The position numbers were made by a program, and so were the translations under genes. Below the pieces are notes generated by a model. The model was given only the letters and a program-made list of their open reading frames with translations. It was not told the origin of the DNA and searched no databases. Positions 1 to 11,650 of a DNA stretch of 64,000 nucleotides are shown piece after piece (the stretch's first letter is position 1; the number at the start of each line of letters is the position of its first letter). Source of the stretch: Fidelibacterota bacterium (GTDB lineage Bacteria > Fidelibacterota > UBA8477 > JABMPR01); assembly GCA_018673925.1 (NCBI GenBank), contig JABHBL010000102.1:62001-126000 (forward strand), read 5' to 3'.

Positions 1-1235
1 ATAATGAACTCTCTCAGTGCACCTAGCATACGGTCCATGGCTTCTTCCCGATCTCGGCCTGTTGCCACCAATTTTGCTAGCATAGAGTCATAGTGCGGGG
101 GAATTTGATAGCCACTGTAGATATGACTATCTACTCTTACCCCGCGACCTCCTGGGAAATGTACACTTTGGATAAGAAGAGGCGAGGGTCGGAAATTCAT
201 AGCGGGGTCTTCAGCATTGATGCGACATTCAATAGAATGTCCCCTTAATTTCATGTTACCAATCCAGTCTGGTAATTTCCCACCAGCATGGCAGCTGATT
301 TGCTCTTTGACGATATCAATTCCCGTCACTTCTTCTGAGACAGTATGTTCAACCTGAATACGGGTATTCATTTCCATGAAATAAAATTTACCATGTTTAT
401 CCAGCAAAAATTCAATGGTTCCAGCACCGATATAGTTTACACGTTTTGCACCGGCAACGGCTGCTTCACCCATTTCCCGTCTTAATGCTTCAGATACAAC
501 AGGGGATGGAGATTCTTCTAATAATTTTTGGTGACGCCTCTGGATAGAACATTCACGTTCACCCAGGGAATACACATTGCCATGTGAATCACCCAAGAGC
601 TGGACTTCGATGTGACGGGGATTTTCAATGTATTTTTCCAGATATAACCCATCATTGCCAAATGCTGTACCAGACTCTGCTTGCGCCATACCATAAAACT
701 TGGCAACATCTTCAGATCTGTAAACAACACGCATTCCTCGCCCACCACCACCGGCAGTGGCCTTGAGGATAACAGGATAGCCCATTTCATCAGCCATATC
801 TCTAGCTGCGCCTGCAGAGCCCAATATTCCCTTGCTACCAGGAATCACAGGAACTCCAGCTGCTTTCATGGTTTCTTTGGCAGAGGCTTTATCACCCATT
901 GCATCGATCATCCCACCATCGGGACCAATAAAATCGATATTGTGCTTCTTACACATATTGGCAAAATCAGCGCTTTCAGCAAGGAATCCATATCCAGGAT
1001 GAATGGCATCAGCATTGGTTACTTCTGCAGCAGTGAGAATAGCTTGTGTATTCAAATAGCTAAGATTGGATGGTCCTGGACCAATACATACGGCCTCATC
1101 TGCAAATTTTGTGTGGAGTGAAAGTTCATCAGCTTCGGAATAAACAGCCACGCTTTTAATACCCATTTCACGACAGGCACGAATCACGCGTAAGGCGATT
1201 TCACCACGGTTGGCGATGAGTATTTTTTTATACAT
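1..1235 (-). CDS. accC: Acetyl-CoA carboxylase biotin carboxylase subunit, partial (3' end runs off the window)
   Basis: Reverse-strand translation begins [36 protein letters not shown] and contains the ATP-grasp GGGGRGM motif; lies directly upstream of accB. Not in the ORF track because it is truncated. Confidence 0.95.
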   Translation of the reverse strand, partial: MYKKILIANRGEIALRVIRACREMGIKSVAVYSEADELSLHTKFADEAVCIGPGPSNLSYLNTQAILTAAEVTNADAIHPGYGFLAESADFANMCKKHNIDFIGPDGGMIDAMGDKASAKETMKAAGVPVIPGSKGILGSAGAARDMADEMGYPVILKATAGGGGRGMRVVYRSEDVAKFYGMAQAESGTAFGNDGLYLEKYIENPRHIEVQLLGDSHGNVYSLGERECSIQRRHQKLLEESPSPVVSEALRREMGEAAVAGAKRVNYIGAGTIEFLLDKHGKFYFMEMNTRIQVEHTVSEEVTGIDIVKEQISCHAGGKLPDWIGNMKLRGHSIECRINAEDPAMNFRPSPLLIQSVHFPGGRGVRVDSHIYSGYQIPPHYDSMLAKLVATGRDREEAMDRMLGALREFI

Positions 1236-1244
1236 AATTTTTTA

Positions 1245-1694
1245 TCAAGGTTCTATGAGAAATAGGGTCTGGCCATACTCAACGGGCTGGGCATTCTCAA
1301 TCTGGATGTCAAGAATGACTCCTGATACTTCCGCCTCGACCTCATTCATGATTTTCATGGCTTCAATGATACAGAGCGTATCACCTTTTTTAACATGATC
1401 ACCCACTTTGACAAAGGCATCTACCTCAGGTGATGGAGACCGATAAAAGGTTCCTACCATGGGAGACTTAATAGCCAATCCTTGCTGTGAACTCTCCTCA
1501 TCTGCGGTTTCAGCGGGAGCTTGAGCCGGGGCGGCTGGTTGTGAAGGAGCTGGGACCATGCCGGAGTTCTGAACTACAACATTCCCACCTTGCCGAGAAA
1601 CACGAATCTTTTTACCCCATCTGCCAACTTCAATCTCTGAAATGGTAGATTTTTCCAGTAATTCGATGAGTTGTTCTATGTCTTTAGTATTCAA
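1245..1694 (-). CDS. accB: Biotin carboxyl carrier protein of acetyl-CoA carboxylase
   Basis: Ala/Pro-rich linker and biotinylation motif [15 protein letters not shown]. Confidence 0.96.
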   Translation of the reverse strand: MNTKDIEQLIELLEKSTISEIEVGRWGKKIRVSRQGGNVVVQNSGMVPAPSQPAAPAQAPAETADEESSQQGLAIKSPMVGTFYRSPSPEVDAFVKVGDHVKKGDTLCIIEAMKIMNEVEAEVSGVILDIQIENAQPVEYGQTLFLIEP

Positions 1695-1707
1695 AATATA
1701 ATTTCTC

Positions 1708-2271
1708 CTAAACCCTCACGCGTTCCAGATAATCCCCCGTACGAGTGTCAACCTTGACTTTGTCCCCGATATTTAAAAAGAGTGGTACTGTTACTTTTAA
1801 TCCGGTCTCAAGAAATGCAGGTTTTGATCCACCAGTGGCAGTATCACCCCTCAGCCCTGGATCAGTTTCTTTTATCTCCAGGATGACATGGGGAGCAACT
1901 TCAACATCAACTGGAGTTGAATCTCTAAACAAGACTTTGATCATATCGTTTTCTTTAAGATAATCTTTAACTGATTCCATGAGCTCAGCGTCAATGGCAA
2001 TTTGCTCATAGGTTTCGTTATCCATGATATGATAATGAGATTCATCAGAATATAGATAGGTCATTTCATTGGCCAGCAATTTGACATCATCTATTTTTTC
2101 ACCTGATCGAAAGGTCTGTTCAATGACCTGGCCGCCTGGTATTTTTTTTAATTTTGTTCTGACAAAAGCATTACCCTTGCCCGGTTTAACATGAAGAAAT
2201 TCAACGACTTTCCAAAGATTGCCATTGAACTCCATCACCAAATTGTTTTTAATATCGGATGTACTACCCAT
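1708..2271 (-). CDS. efp: Translation elongation factor P
   Basis: Full-length EF-P; tip loop [17 protein letters not shown]-terminal [17 protein letters not shown]. Confidence 0.97.
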   Translation of the reverse strand: MGSTSDIKNNLVMEFNGNLWKVVEFLHVKPGKGNAFVRTKLKKIPGGQVIEQTFRSGEKIDDVKLLANEMTYLYSDESHYHIMDNETYEQIAIDAELMESVKDYLKENDMIKVLFRDSTPVDVEVAPHVILEIKETDPGLRGDTATGGSKPAFLETGLKVTVPLFLNIGDKVKVDTRTGDYLERVRV

Positions 2272-2490
2272 AATACGTTACCAGACTCCTTCTTAAGTGG
2301 CGCGAAGTTAACCGGGGGCTGAAATCATGGCAAACTTTTTATACGCAGGTATTTCTCAGCGCATGTGAATTTCCCTATGGATTCCAATACGCGGCTCATC
2401 CAGAAAAAAGTCTCTTTTGGGACACATCATATGGATGATAATTCACCCTTTTTCCTTGCCTTCCTGCATTAAGATTCCTATTAATACTCA

Positions 2491-4125
2491 ATGGAAAATA
2501 CTTTCAATATCATTTCTGACAAATTGCTGGATATGGTACCCCTCATCGGTTTATATGCCGAAACTCACTTCAGATTCCGTATTCCCTTTAGTCGTTATTT
2601 CAAGCGGGAGCCAGAGCTTATTTTTGATACCCCCTGGCGATTGGAACCTAGTCAAAAACTAAGTATTTTTCTAGTGGTGAAGGATGCACATCTCTATCCT
2701 GTCAAGCTGGAATCTGTTGAAATCAAAGTTTCTCAAAATGATCAAAAACTGTGTTCTCAGAATTGGGTTTTAAACCGAGACTCCAAGGATAGACAGATCG
2801 ATTTTGAATTTTCCTTTGATGATTGCGAACTTCCATTTGGTGAAGTTGAAATTTTCCCCACACTGACTTACTCCATTTCGGGAAAGAAGCGCCATATGCA
2901 GATTGATAATTATCGTGGAACCCGTAAAAATCCATTGAGGGTAACCATTGCCAACCAGGGTTTACCAAAACTCACGGGATGGCAAACAGGTGATACTCAT
3001 CTTCACAGTTCACTGACCAATGATCAGATCGAATTTGGCGCCTCGCTGGAGCAGACCCGCAAGGCGGCTCAGTTGCTGGGATTGGATTTTATCACTGCTA
3101 CCGATCATTCCTACGATCTCGATGATCAACCTGATGACTATTTGATGAATGATCCAGAGTTGGAAAAGTGGAAGCAAAGTCGCGAGCATATCACAACATT
3201 AAATAAGCAAAATCATATCAACATTATCCCTGGAGAAGAGATCAGTGTCGCCAATGCCAGAGGTGCTACGGTCCACCTACTCCATTTTAATGACCCGGTA
3301 TACTTCCCAGGAAGTGGTGATAGTGGTGAGGACTGGCCTAAACTCAGGTCCCAGCTAAGCATCGATGATGTGTTGGCGCGTCGTTCTCCACAAACACTTT
3401 CTGTAGGGGCTCACACCGCATATAAGTTCCCATTGTTCCAGCGGGTGCTTCTTAAGCGCGGGTTCTGGGAATCTCAGGACCACCTCAACCCAGAACTTGA
3501 TGGTGTGCAAATATTATGTGGCACACCAGCCTACGATGCCTTTCATACCTCAAGACAACTTTGGATTGATGCCCTGCTAAAGGGTCGCAAACTGGGTGTA
3601 TATGGTGGTAGCGATGGTCATGGCAATTTCAATAGAAATTGGCATGTCACACTACCTATGTGGTCATTGGGAACCCATGAAGATCAGATTTTTGCGCAAT
3701 CAAGGACGCTTGTTAAATGCGATAGTGCTGACCCGTTAAATCTTGTTGATGCCATGAAACATCGTCGCACTGCCCTTTCAACAGGTCCGGTCGGAGATCT
3801 CACAATCACCTCTGGAGAAACATCCTATAGCGTTGGTGACATTATTGTGGCTAAGAAAAATGATACACTTAAAATAATTTGTGCAGGTCTTTGTACTGAA
3901 GAGTTTGGATCACTAATGGATGTTTCGCTTTATTTAGGAAACCTTGACACCCAGAAAGAGACGCTTCTTTTTCACGATTCCGAGATATTAGAAAAATGTG
4001 AGTTCACTCAGGAATTCACTGTTCGAAATAATTCCTATGTGCGTCTAGAAATCAGCAGTGATGGATCCCGCTGGCCGGGGATTTATGTATCCTCCCCTAT
4101 CTGGATTGAAATGCTTGAGACTTAA
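2491..4125 (+). CDS. CehA/McbA-like PHP-domain metallohydrolase
   Basis: PHP motifs GDTHLHSS, TATDHSYD, PGEEIS, GGSDGHG. Confidence 0.8.
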   Translation: MENTFNIISDKLLDMVPLIGLYAETHFRFRIPFSRYFKREPELIFDTPWRLEPSQKLSIFLVVKDAHLYPVKLESVEIKVSQNDQKLCSQNWVLNRDSKDRQIDFEFSFDDCELPFGEVEIFPTLTYSISGKKRHMQIDNYRGTRKNPLRVTIANQGLPKLTGWQTGDTHLHSSLTNDQIEFGASLEQTRKAAQLLGLDFITATDHSYDLDDQPDDYLMNDPELEKWKQSREHITTLNKQNHINIIPGEEISVANARGATVHLLHFNDPVYFPGSGDSGEDWPKLRSQLSIDDVLARRSPQTLSVGAHTAYKFPLFQRVLLKRGFWESQDHLNPELDGVQILCGTPAYDAFHTSRQLWIDALLKGRKLGVYGGSDGHGNFNRNWHVTLPMWSLGTHEDQIFAQSRTLVKCDSADPLNLVDAMKHRRTALSTGPVGDLTITSGETSYSVGDIIVAKKNDTLKIICAGLCTEEFGSLMDVSLYLGNLDTQKETLLFHDSEILEKCEFTQEFTVRNNSYVRLEISSDGSRWPGIYVSSPIWIEMLET

Positions 4126-4127
4126 TC

Positions 4128-4622
4128 CTATCTCTTAATTAAATGGGCATTAGCCTCGATAAATTGTTTAGCATCCATGCTGGCTGTGGCATGTACTGGA
4201 TCAGGTCCCACTCGCATCATGATGATAAATTTACCAACTGGGTTGGAAGTCACTTCCTGAGCACCAAAAGTACTTCGGACACTCGTATTGACACCCCCAG
4301 ACATGGAAGTACGCGTCTCAATAGTCAGGTCTCCATCTGCAAATTCTTTATCCGGAACGTCTTCAAAACTGGCATCTTCAACAATCAGGAAATGTGACAA
4401 TCCTTGCTCTAACGTGAGTTCAGCACAACGGAAGGTCAAATATGTCCTGACCTCATCCAGACTATTGTATTGGTTTCCTTCAAAGGTGACTTCAAAAGTA
4501 TTCTCATTTAATTGATTTTCACCATAACCACCGCTGGCATTCATGGGTCTATAGGTCACAGCACAGCCCAAGAGTAAAATGATCATTGCCAGGCTCACAA
4601 TTATTCTTAGAAATGATTTCAT
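4128..4622 (-). CDS. Lipoprotein, CC0125/CC1285-like
   Basis: Lipobox LLLGCAVTYRPM and LDEVRTYLTFRCAELTLEQG region. Confidence 0.65.
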   Translation of the reverse strand: MKSFLRIIVSLAMIILLLGCAVTYRPMNASGGYGENQLNENTFEVTFEGNQYNSLDEVRTYLTFRCAELTLEQGLSHFLIVEDASFEDVPDKEFADGDLTIETRTSMSGGVNTSVRSTFGAQEVTSNPVGKFIIMMRVGPDPVHATASMDAKQFIEANAHLIKR

Positions 4623-4644
4623 GATTTCCCTCCAGATATTTTAA

Positions 4645-5499
4645 TTACTTCTTATTGGCTTTTCTGACCTGTAATTCCATGGCCTTCCATTCAGCCGGTG
4701 AAAGTACATCAAGAAAGTTGAATTCACCTGCTCCTTTTAGCCATTCCCCTCCATCAATAGTAATGACTTCACCATTGATGTATTGAGATTGATCCGAAAC
4801 CAGATAGGCAGCCAGATTGGCTAACTCGATGTGTTCACCCACTCGCTTCAACGGAATTCGGTCAATAAACTTTTTTTCCAGCCCTGGGGGTAAGAGTCGA
4901 TCCCAGGCACCCTCTGTTGGGAATGGACCTGGGGCAATGGCATTCATGGTAATCCCATACTTGGCCCACTCTACAGCCAGACTTTTTGTTAAGGTTTGGA
5001 CGCCTGCTTTCGCGATGGATGAAGGGACAACATAGCCTGATCCTGTAGTAGCATAGGTCGTGACGATATTTAATATTCGGGCTGATTGTCTTGTTTTGAT
5101 CCAATGTTTCCCGAAGGCCAGAGTAGTATTGTATGATCCCTTTAGTACTATATCGGTGATGACATCGAAAGCTTTATGACTCAATGCTTCAGTGGGACTC
5201 ACAAAATTCCCAGCAGCATTGTTTAGCAGAATGTCTACTGAACCGAAATGTTTGAGGGATTCTGCCAGAGCCTCTACAACGGCTTTGTAATCACGAACAT
5301 CCAGAGCTATGGGGAGAACTTCACCACCAGTAGCTTCACTCAACTCGGCCGCAGTCTTCTGCAGGGTATCCATTTTGCGGCTGGCAATGATAACCTTAGC
5401 CTCTAACTCCAGAAATCGTTGGGTCATGGAGCGACCCAAACCTGTGCCGCCTCCGGTGATAAATATGACCTTGCCCTTGAGTAAATCTGATTGGAACAT
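4645..5499 (-). CDS. SDR family oxidoreductase (2,4-dienoyl-CoA reductase-like)
   Basis: TGGGTGLG nucleotide-binding motif, LLNNAAGNF, and C-terminal YINGEVITIDGGEWL. Confidence 0.85.
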   Translation of the reverse strand: MFQSDLLKGKVIFITGGGTGLGRSMTQRFLELEAKVIIASRKMDTLQKTAAELSEATGGEVLPIALDVRDYKAVVEALAESLKHFGSVDILLNNAAGNFVSPTEALSHKAFDVITDIVLKGSYNTTLAFGKHWIKTRQSARILNIVTTYATTGSGYVVPSSIAKAGVQTLTKSLAVEWAKYGITMNAIAPGPFPTEGAWDRLLPPGLEKKFIDRIPLKRVGEHIELANLAAYLVSDQSQYINGEVITIDGGEWLKGAGEFNFLDVLSPAEWKAMELQVRKANKK

Positions 5500-5601
5500 G
5501 GGGAGTTCTCCTTTGGCAGAAACTGTTCAACTGGAAAGATTGAAGCAAGGAATATTAGATACTAACAATCACTTAATATGAAAGTTAAAATGTAGGTCAG
5601 A

Positions 5602-7761
5602 TTACTTGAGCAACATCATTTTCTGAGTAGCACTATATCCTTCAGCTTGCATCTTATAAAAATACAGACCTGAAGGTACAGAATTCCCTGAAGCGTCCAA
5701 TCCCTTCCAAGATATCGTATAGCTACCGGCAGCCTGGAAGCTATTTACCAGTGTGGCAACTTCTTGTCCCAACATATTGAAAACATCGATTGAAACATCA
5801 GATGCTGAACCCAATTCGTAGGCAATGTTGGTTACAGGGTTGAAGGGATTGGGATAGGCAGCACCCAGTCCAAATGTGTTTGGAGCTACAGGCTCGTCAC
5901 CAATACTCAAGGGCATAACATCTGGGAACCACCACAGAGATTTGGTTTGGGGTGATACAACAGAGTAACCCCACCATGTATATGGTGTGGCATTGATGCT
6001 AATTGGATCATATGTCAACACGATGATACGATCGTCGCCAACCCTTCTGTTCAAACCAATGGCCAGGGTTGATCCATCAAACTCTGTGGTCATATTAACA
6101 TCGGCACTATCCACCAGATCAAATCCATCCAACCAGTTTAGTCCACCTACCTCATATACGGGATCATAGAGGAGTGTGTCACCAAGGGCTGTGTGTGCCA
6201 AGAAAAGTTCACCGGACAATGGATTACCCGCAACAGCCTCAATAGGCGTCACATCTGCAGAGGATTCCACAATATCATTGTAGATATGAGAAATACCCAG
6301 GACATCATATTCAAATTCGCCAGGCACATAATCCTGATCTACCCACCCAGTCCAGAATCCAAAAACTTCATCACCAGCTAAAAAGTAGTTCTTATGGCCT
6401 TCTTCAAGCCATCCGGCAATAACCTCTTTATTGTCAAATTCGGGCCCGTTTGCGAAATGGGTAAATTCATATATGGTCGTATATGCAGATGCAAGCTCAC
6501 TAAAAATCTCTCCTGCCCATACATCATGGGGGAACCCTTGAACAAAATAGTATGCATAGGGATATCCAGATATTTCACCACCATTGAAAACAACTAAAGT
6601 CGGGTGAGTTGGTTGATAAATTGCATATGAGTGAGGGGTACTGCCATATGTATCACCCGAAATGTCGGTAACTTCGACCCAATATTGAATCACACTTCCT
6701 GGATCCTGACCGGGAATAACTGCTGTATACAGACTGTCCTCACCTATCATCGGCATTGAAATACCTACACTTCCGTTTACATCATACCATAACGAAACAG
6801 AATCTACGAATTCCTGGCCCCCGGACGGGTTATCATCAAGTATGATGGCAGTGACGGTACGACTCTCCGTGGAAAGGGTTGTTCCCAGGGACTCAACATC
6901 AATTGTTATACGTGGATCACTTTCGAGCTCTACATTTATGGCCCAATCCCAAACATAAGAGCGGATATGCCAGCCCCAGTCATTGGTACCACTCCGACCT
7001 TCAGGACTTGAATTGGTATTGTAGAATTTCGCACAGGGCTGCGGATCAACATGGTTGGTGGCTGAATAAAAGCCCATGCGATAAGCTTCATTATCCGTTC
7101 CCTCATCGGGAAAGCCATTGAAACGGACCACAACGATGAAGGGCTCGTTTTCTGAAATTGGGAAAGGGACCATACTCCCGCCACGTATATCAAAATTCAT
7201 CCAACCTTCATCAGCTGAATCTGGTTCGATTAACTTTGATCCTGAGCCAAATGCTGGCCAGATCTGTTCGCCCAGGGGGTCATAGGCGTAATCTGAGATA
7301 GCACCCTCCACATTGTTAATACCACCAAAAACCCAGTTATCACCTACAGGATATAAAGCAGAGTCTGCATCATAATAACCCAGATGGGAATGCGGTGCTT
7401 CATCAGCAATTTGCTCAGTATTGATCTCATCCCAGGGATAGTTTGCTTCATAGATCCAAATTGAGAGCCCAGCACCCGGATAATCAGGAAGATCAGAAAA
7501 GTTAAAATCTATGGAGTTTATATATCCATCAGCAGGTGGGACAAAGACCTGCATAAAATAGTCATCGGTCCACCCAACCACACTGGTGTTCGTAGTGAGG
7601 CCAGTAGTATTTGACAAAACGGCTTCGTATGCTGAGAGATTGCTCATCATGAGAAAAATTAATGTTAGGTATTTAAATGTCTTCCCGCCACGAAGAGGCA
7701 AGACAATGATCCCTTTAGATTCGCATTGATTATTGATATTTAAGCTCTTGTTTTCCATCAT
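5602..7761 (-). CDS. Secreted protein with T9SS type A C-terminal sorting domain
   Basis: C-terminus NPFNPVTNIAYELGSASDVSIDVFNMLGQEVATLV...GLYFYKMQAEGYSATQKMMLLK. Start set at the MMENKSL Met; the track ORF extends to 7824. Confidence 0.8.
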   Translation of the reverse strand: MMENKSLNINNQCESKGIIVLPLRGGKTFKYLTLIFLMMSNLSAYEAVLSNTTGLTTNTSVVGWTDDYFMQVFVPPADGYINSIDFNFSDLPDYPGAGLSIWIYEANYPWDEINTEQIADEAPHSHLGYYDADSALYPVGDNWVFGGINNVEGAISDYAYDPLGEQIWPAFGSGSKLIEPDSADEGWMNFDIRGGSMVPFPISENEPFIVVVRFNGFPDEGTDNEAYRMGFYSATNHVDPQPCAKFYNTNSSPEGRSGTNDWGWHIRSYVWDWAINVELESDPRITIDVESLGTTLSTESRTVTAIILDDNPSGGQEFVDSVSLWYDVNGSVGISMPMIGEDSLYTAVIPGQDPGSVIQYWVEVTDISGDTYGSTPHSYAIYQPTHPTLVVFNGGEISGYPYAYYFVQGFPHDVWAGEIFSELASAYTTIYEFTHFANGPEFDNKEVIAGWLEEGHKNYFLAGDEVFGFWTGWVDQDYVPGEFEYDVLGISHIYNDIVESSADVTPIEAVAGNPLSGELFLAHTALGDTLLYDPVYEVGGLNWLDGFDLVDSADVNMTTEFDGSTLAIGLNRRVGDDRIIVLTYDPISINATPYTWWGYSVVSPQTKSLWWFPDVMPLSIGDEPVAPNTFGLGAAYPNPFNPVTNIAYELGSASDVSIDVFNMLGQEVATLVNSFQAAGSYTISWKGLDASGNSVPSGLYFYKMQAEGYSATQKMMLLK

Positions 7762-8108
7762 TTGGCCCCCTTTTGAGCAAATCCTGTTTTCTGATGGATG
7801 AATGATAAGGATAATTGGAGTCAAGAGCTACAACTAAATTTTGGAGAAGGCAATGTGAATGCAGGGTTGCACTCACCTTGATTTGTGTAAACATGACATG
7901 AAAGTATATCATATTAATATGGCCTTGATTCGGAGCTAGTACGCAGAATCTATTGTCAGTACTAATATTTGATTGTGGTATACAGTTTGACGTTATTTAT
8001 CCCTGAGTATCATTAGGTTAAATAGCCTGACGAGTGAAAGAAAGAACGCTTTAAACTATACTTAGATTTTATAGAAAACATGACACCACTTAAAGGAACA
8101 GAATTAAA

Positions 8109-10565
8109 ATGAAGAAAATCCTCCTCTTAATTATCATCGGGTTGAGTACCCTCACACTTCTGGCAAATGCTCCATCAGGTACATTGACCGGAACCATCAC
8201 AGATAGAGACACCAAGCATCCCCTCCCAGGAGCAAACGTGATCCTCGATGGAACCAATTTGGGTGCAGCCACTGATATGAATGGCCGATTTGAAATTAGA
8301 AACGTACCCGTTGGTAGTTATTCCATACGTGTTCATATGATTGGATACAAATCACAGGCAAGAGCCAATGTGCACTCACTAGCCAACCGTCCAGGAGTAG
8401 TAAATGTGGCGCTGGAGCCAACTGTACTCACAGGTTCAGACATTGTTGTCACCGCCGGCTATTTCGAAAAAGTTAAGGATGCTGCTACCAGCGTGAGGAG
8501 TGTTGATTTCGAGGAGATCCGCTCTGATCCGGTGGGTGCCCACGATATTCTCAGTATGATGCAATCGCTGCCCTCTGTTGTTTCTGGGGCCGATCAGACC
8601 AACGAAATCATTGTGCGTGGCGGCGCCCCCGGTGAGAATCTGTTTGTTATGGATCATCTTGATGTCCCCTACCCCGTCCATTACCCTCAACAGGGAGCTG
8701 GCGGTGGACCGGTCACCATGGTAAACACTGATTTTATTGAAAGAATCGATTTCTTTGCCGGTTCTTTCCCTGCCCGCTATGGAGATAAACTCTCCTCGGT
8801 TATGGATGTTACTGTGCGCGAGGGTAATCGTGAAAGTCATGAGTCAAAGGTGAGTTTTGATATGGCTGGCTTTGGTGCCAGCTTTGAAGGACCAATGACC
8901 CAAAAAAGCTCGTATCTATTCTCCATCAAACGCTCGTTCCTGGACTTTGTCATCCAACAGAGTGGACTCCAGGCTATACCCACCTATTGGACTTTTCAAA
9001 GCAAATTGGTCTATGACCTGAGCCCCAAGGAAAAGTTGAGTCTTAATTATCTGGGTGGAATTGATGCCATAAATATCGTTGGAGAAGACAGCCCCCAAAA
9101 TCGTGGTGCTGAAAACGTGGACTACAGCAGCCAGCAGCACACTCTGGGTTTAACATACAAAAATCTCTATTCCCGTAAGGGTTACATCCTGGCGTCCATC
9201 GGTCAAAACTATGTCACTATCAATATCGATGCCTTTCGTTCAACTGAAGAGGAGAGTCATGACACATTCTATGAAGGATTTACTATTGAGCAGGAAACCA
9301 TCGCGAAAGCTGATCTCGTTCACAAGTTCAATAAGAAAATCGAAGGGAGTTTGGGTCTTAAACTAAAAATAGCCCCCAACACATGGGATTTGATTTCCTT
9401 TGGTGATGAGCTGATATATTATGGTTATGCTGCCGATTCTCTTTCCCCTGCCTTACCCATCACAAGAGATGATTTTTATGCTAATTATTTTGGGGATAGT
9501 ACCATTGTGGTCAGACCCTTTGATACATTGGCTACATATTCTGGGAAAGACACGACCTACAAGCAAACCTATAATAGTATTGGGGTCTATGGGCAGATAA
9601 AGTACAATCCCACAGCGAGACTAGAACTAACGCTGGGCGCTCGTCTGGAATACAATGCCTATATTGAAAAGTCAAATCTATCTCCGCGACTGAACCTCAA
9701 TTATCAACTTGCTCACAATATCAAGGCAAACCTGGCTGCTGGTCGCTATTACCAGGCACCCTTTAACGCCATGCTCATCTTTGGCGGTGAAGATACCAAG
9801 GCCCTGGATTTCTATCATGCCGATCAAGTAGCTCTGGGATTGGAGTACATTCCGTTCGAGGATACCCGTATAACCCTTGAATATTATCAAAAAGAGTTCA
9901 AAGATATGCCCATGCAAGAGTTCCTGGTGGACCGAAAAGGATCTGATAGTTTGGGGGACTTCCGAAATATTGGAGCCGGCCGATCAGAAGGCATTGAGTT
10001 CTTTATCCAGAAAAAGTATTCAAACAACTGGTACAGCACATTCAGCTACAGCCATTCCGTGTCAGAGGGTATTGATCCCCGAAAATTGGAGACCGTCTAC
10101 TATCCCTGGGACTATGATTATCGCGATGTGGTGAGCCTGGTTGGTGGCTATAAAATTAGATATATGGATTATGACTGGTACAACAGGTACAAGGAAACAA
10201 AATTTGCTTCAGCAACTTCCTGGTTTCCCCTGGCACCTGCCGATGAATACGAAATAAGTTTTCGATTGCGTTATGCTGGAGGCAAACCATACACCCCAAG
10301 AAATTATGATCACAATTACAGGAAATGGTACACCAGTAGTTCTGAGGATTGGAATACTGAGCGTATGGGAGAGTACCTTCGCTTTGACATCATGCTGCTC
10401 CAGCGATTCTACTTTGAAAAGTTGAATCTGGTTGCCTTCTGGGATATCATGAATGTTTTCAATCGGGATAATCCCTGGGATTATGTATACAACGAAGATG
10501 GAACCAAAGATATCGCCCTTCAATTCAAGACCTTCCCAGTCGGTGGGATTACGCTGGAATTTTAA
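8109..10565 (+). CDS. TonB-dependent receptor with N-terminal carboxypeptidase-like domain
   Basis: GTLTGTITDRDTKHPLPGANVILDGTNLGAATDMNGRFEIRNVPVGSY, plug domain IIVRGGAPGENLFVMDHLDV, C-terminal beta-barrel. Confidence 0.9.
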   Translation: MKKILLLIIIGLSTLTLLANAPSGTLTGTITDRDTKHPLPGANVILDGTNLGAATDMNGRFEIRNVPVGSYSIRVHMIGYKSQARANVHSLANRPGVVNVALEPTVLTGSDIVVTAGYFEKVKDAATSVRSVDFEEIRSDPVGAHDILSMMQSLPSVVSGADQTNEIIVRGGAPGENLFVMDHLDVPYPVHYPQQGAGGGPVTMVNTDFIERIDFFAGSFPARYGDKLSSVMDVTVREGNRESHESKVSFDMAGFGASFEGPMTQKSSYLFSIKRSFLDFVIQQSGLQAIPTYWTFQSKLVYDLSPKEKLSLNYLGGIDAINIVGEDSPQNRGAENVDYSSQQHTLGLTYKNLYSRKGYILASIGQNYVTINIDAFRSTEEESHDTFYEGFTIEQETIAKADLVHKFNKKIEGSLGLKLKIAPNTWDLISFGDELIYYGYAADSLSPALPITRDDFYANYFGDSTIVVRPFDTLATYSGKDTTYKQTYNSIGVYGQIKYNPTARLELTLGARLEYNAYIEKSNLSPRLNLNYQLAHNIKANLAAGRYYQAPFNAMLIFGGEDTKALDFYHADQVALGLEYIPFEDTRITLEYYQKEFKDMPMQEFLVDRKGSDSLGDFRNIGAGRSEGIEFFIQKKYSNNWYSTFSYSHSVSEGIDPRKLETVYYPWDYDYRDVVSLVGGYKIRYMDYDWYNRYKETKFASATSWFPLAPADEYEISFRLRYAGGKPYTPRNYDHNYRKWYTSSSEDWNTERMGEYLRFDIMLLQRFYFEKLNLVAFWDIMNVFNRDNPWDYVYNEDGTKDIALQFKTFPVGGITLEF

Positions 10566-10588
10566 GTAAACTACACATATATAGATCA

Positions 10589-10620
10589 CACTAACATCAG
10601 ATTGAAATCTGGTGTTAGTG
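10589..10620 (+). terminator. Stem-loop downstream of the TonB receptor
   Basis: CACTAACATCAGAT / ATCTGGTGTTAGTG, 14-bp stem (one G-U) with a 4-nt loop. No clear T-tract, so terminator identity is tentative. Confidence 0.5.
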
Positions 10621-10717
10621 AAATAATTGCATAATACCACTCCACTCAAGGTGACTTTTTGGGCACTTCAAAAATAGTATACAATATTTCTCATGTTTCA
10701 ACGTCTATATAAGTGAC

Positions 10718-11299
10718 ATGCAAAGCAAAAGATCACAAAAAGCCGAAACATCCCCTCAGCAGAGTGCACGTAGCAAGGGTACAATTGTTATTGAAGCCCG
10801 AGAATGGCTGCTCAATTCAGTCACTTCAATGGTGCCACGATATGAAGATGCTGAGGATATCGTTCAGGATGTCTTCCACCAGTTTATAGGTGCTTTTGAT
10901 GAACTACGTTCTCTGGAGGCAACCTCAGCCTGGTTGTATAAAACTGCCAGGAACAAGGTGAGTGATTTTTATCGCAAACGTGCCCGGACCATAGAGGGAA
11001 GTCACAATGCCGTTCAATCTGGTGATATTGAAGAAGGTCAGTTTTTGGAGAACCTGCTTCATGACACCGAGTTGCATAGCGCTTCACTTCTCGATCAATC
11101 TCAGCTTCAGGAACAACTTGAAGCAGCCATTGAATCACTCCCTGAACTGCAGCGGGAAGTATTTATATGGCACGAAATTGAGGGTCTGAGTTTTAAGGAA
11201 ATCGCAGAACTCACTGGAGATTCACAAAACACATTACTCTCCAGAAAGCGGTATGCTGTGTTGGCTTTGCGCAAAATACTAAAAGACATAACTATATAA
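10718..11299 (+). CDS. ECF-type RNA polymerase sigma factor
   Basis: Region 2 YEDAEDIVQDVFHQFIGAFDELR...AWLYKTARNKVSDFYRKRAR; region 4 LPELQREVFIWHEIEGLSFKEIAELTGDSQNTLLSRKRYA. Confidence 0.92.
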   Translation: MQSKRSQKAETSPQQSARSKGTIVIEAREWLLNSVTSMVPRYEDAEDIVQDVFHQFIGAFDELRSLEATSAWLYKTARNKVSDFYRKRARTIEGSHNAVQSGDIEEGQFLENLLHDTELHSASLLDQSQLQEQLEAAIESLPELQREVFIWHEIEGLSFKEIAELTGDSQNTLLSRKRYAVLALRKILKDITI

Positions 11300-11316
11300 T
11301 TGGAAAGGAATTTTTC

Positions 11317-11646
11317 ATGCATAAACCATCAATAGGAAAAATAGTAGGAATCGCCATCTTTGTTATCGGCGCAATAATTGTATTTCCATTCGTTACCATG
11401 ACACTATGGAACTGGTTGATACCTGCCCTGTTTAGTGGCCCCATCATATCATACTGGCAGGCACTGGGTCTCATTCTTCTTTCGAAGATTCTATTCTCAA
11501 GTGGCTGCGGTGGCCGTCATTCCAAACATCGGCACCATGGTCCCTGGAAATCACACCTGAGAGAGAAAATTGAATTTAAACACAATCAAGAAGTTCATAC
11601 TGATGAAGCTGCTCAATCTGAATCTGCTGAACTGGAAAAGGAATAA
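11317..11646 (+). CDS. Small membrane protein with His-rich segment
   Basis: Hydrophobic segments followed by GCGGRHSKHRHHGPWKSHLREK; sits between the ECF sigma and the Spy-like gene. Confidence 0.65.
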   Translation: MHKPSIGKIVGIAIFVIGAIIVFPFVTMTLWNWLIPALFSGPIISYWQALGLILLSKILFSSGCGGRHSKHRHHGPWKSHLREKIEFKHNQEVHTDEAAQSESAELEKE

Positions 11647-11650
11647 GGAT

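Noticed and set aside
681-1121. 146-aa plus-strand ORF
   Set aside because: Antisense to accC, which translates cleanly on the minus strand.
1708-2271. Possible unusual EF-P tip
   Set aside because: The tip is the ordinary lysine type (PGKGNAF).
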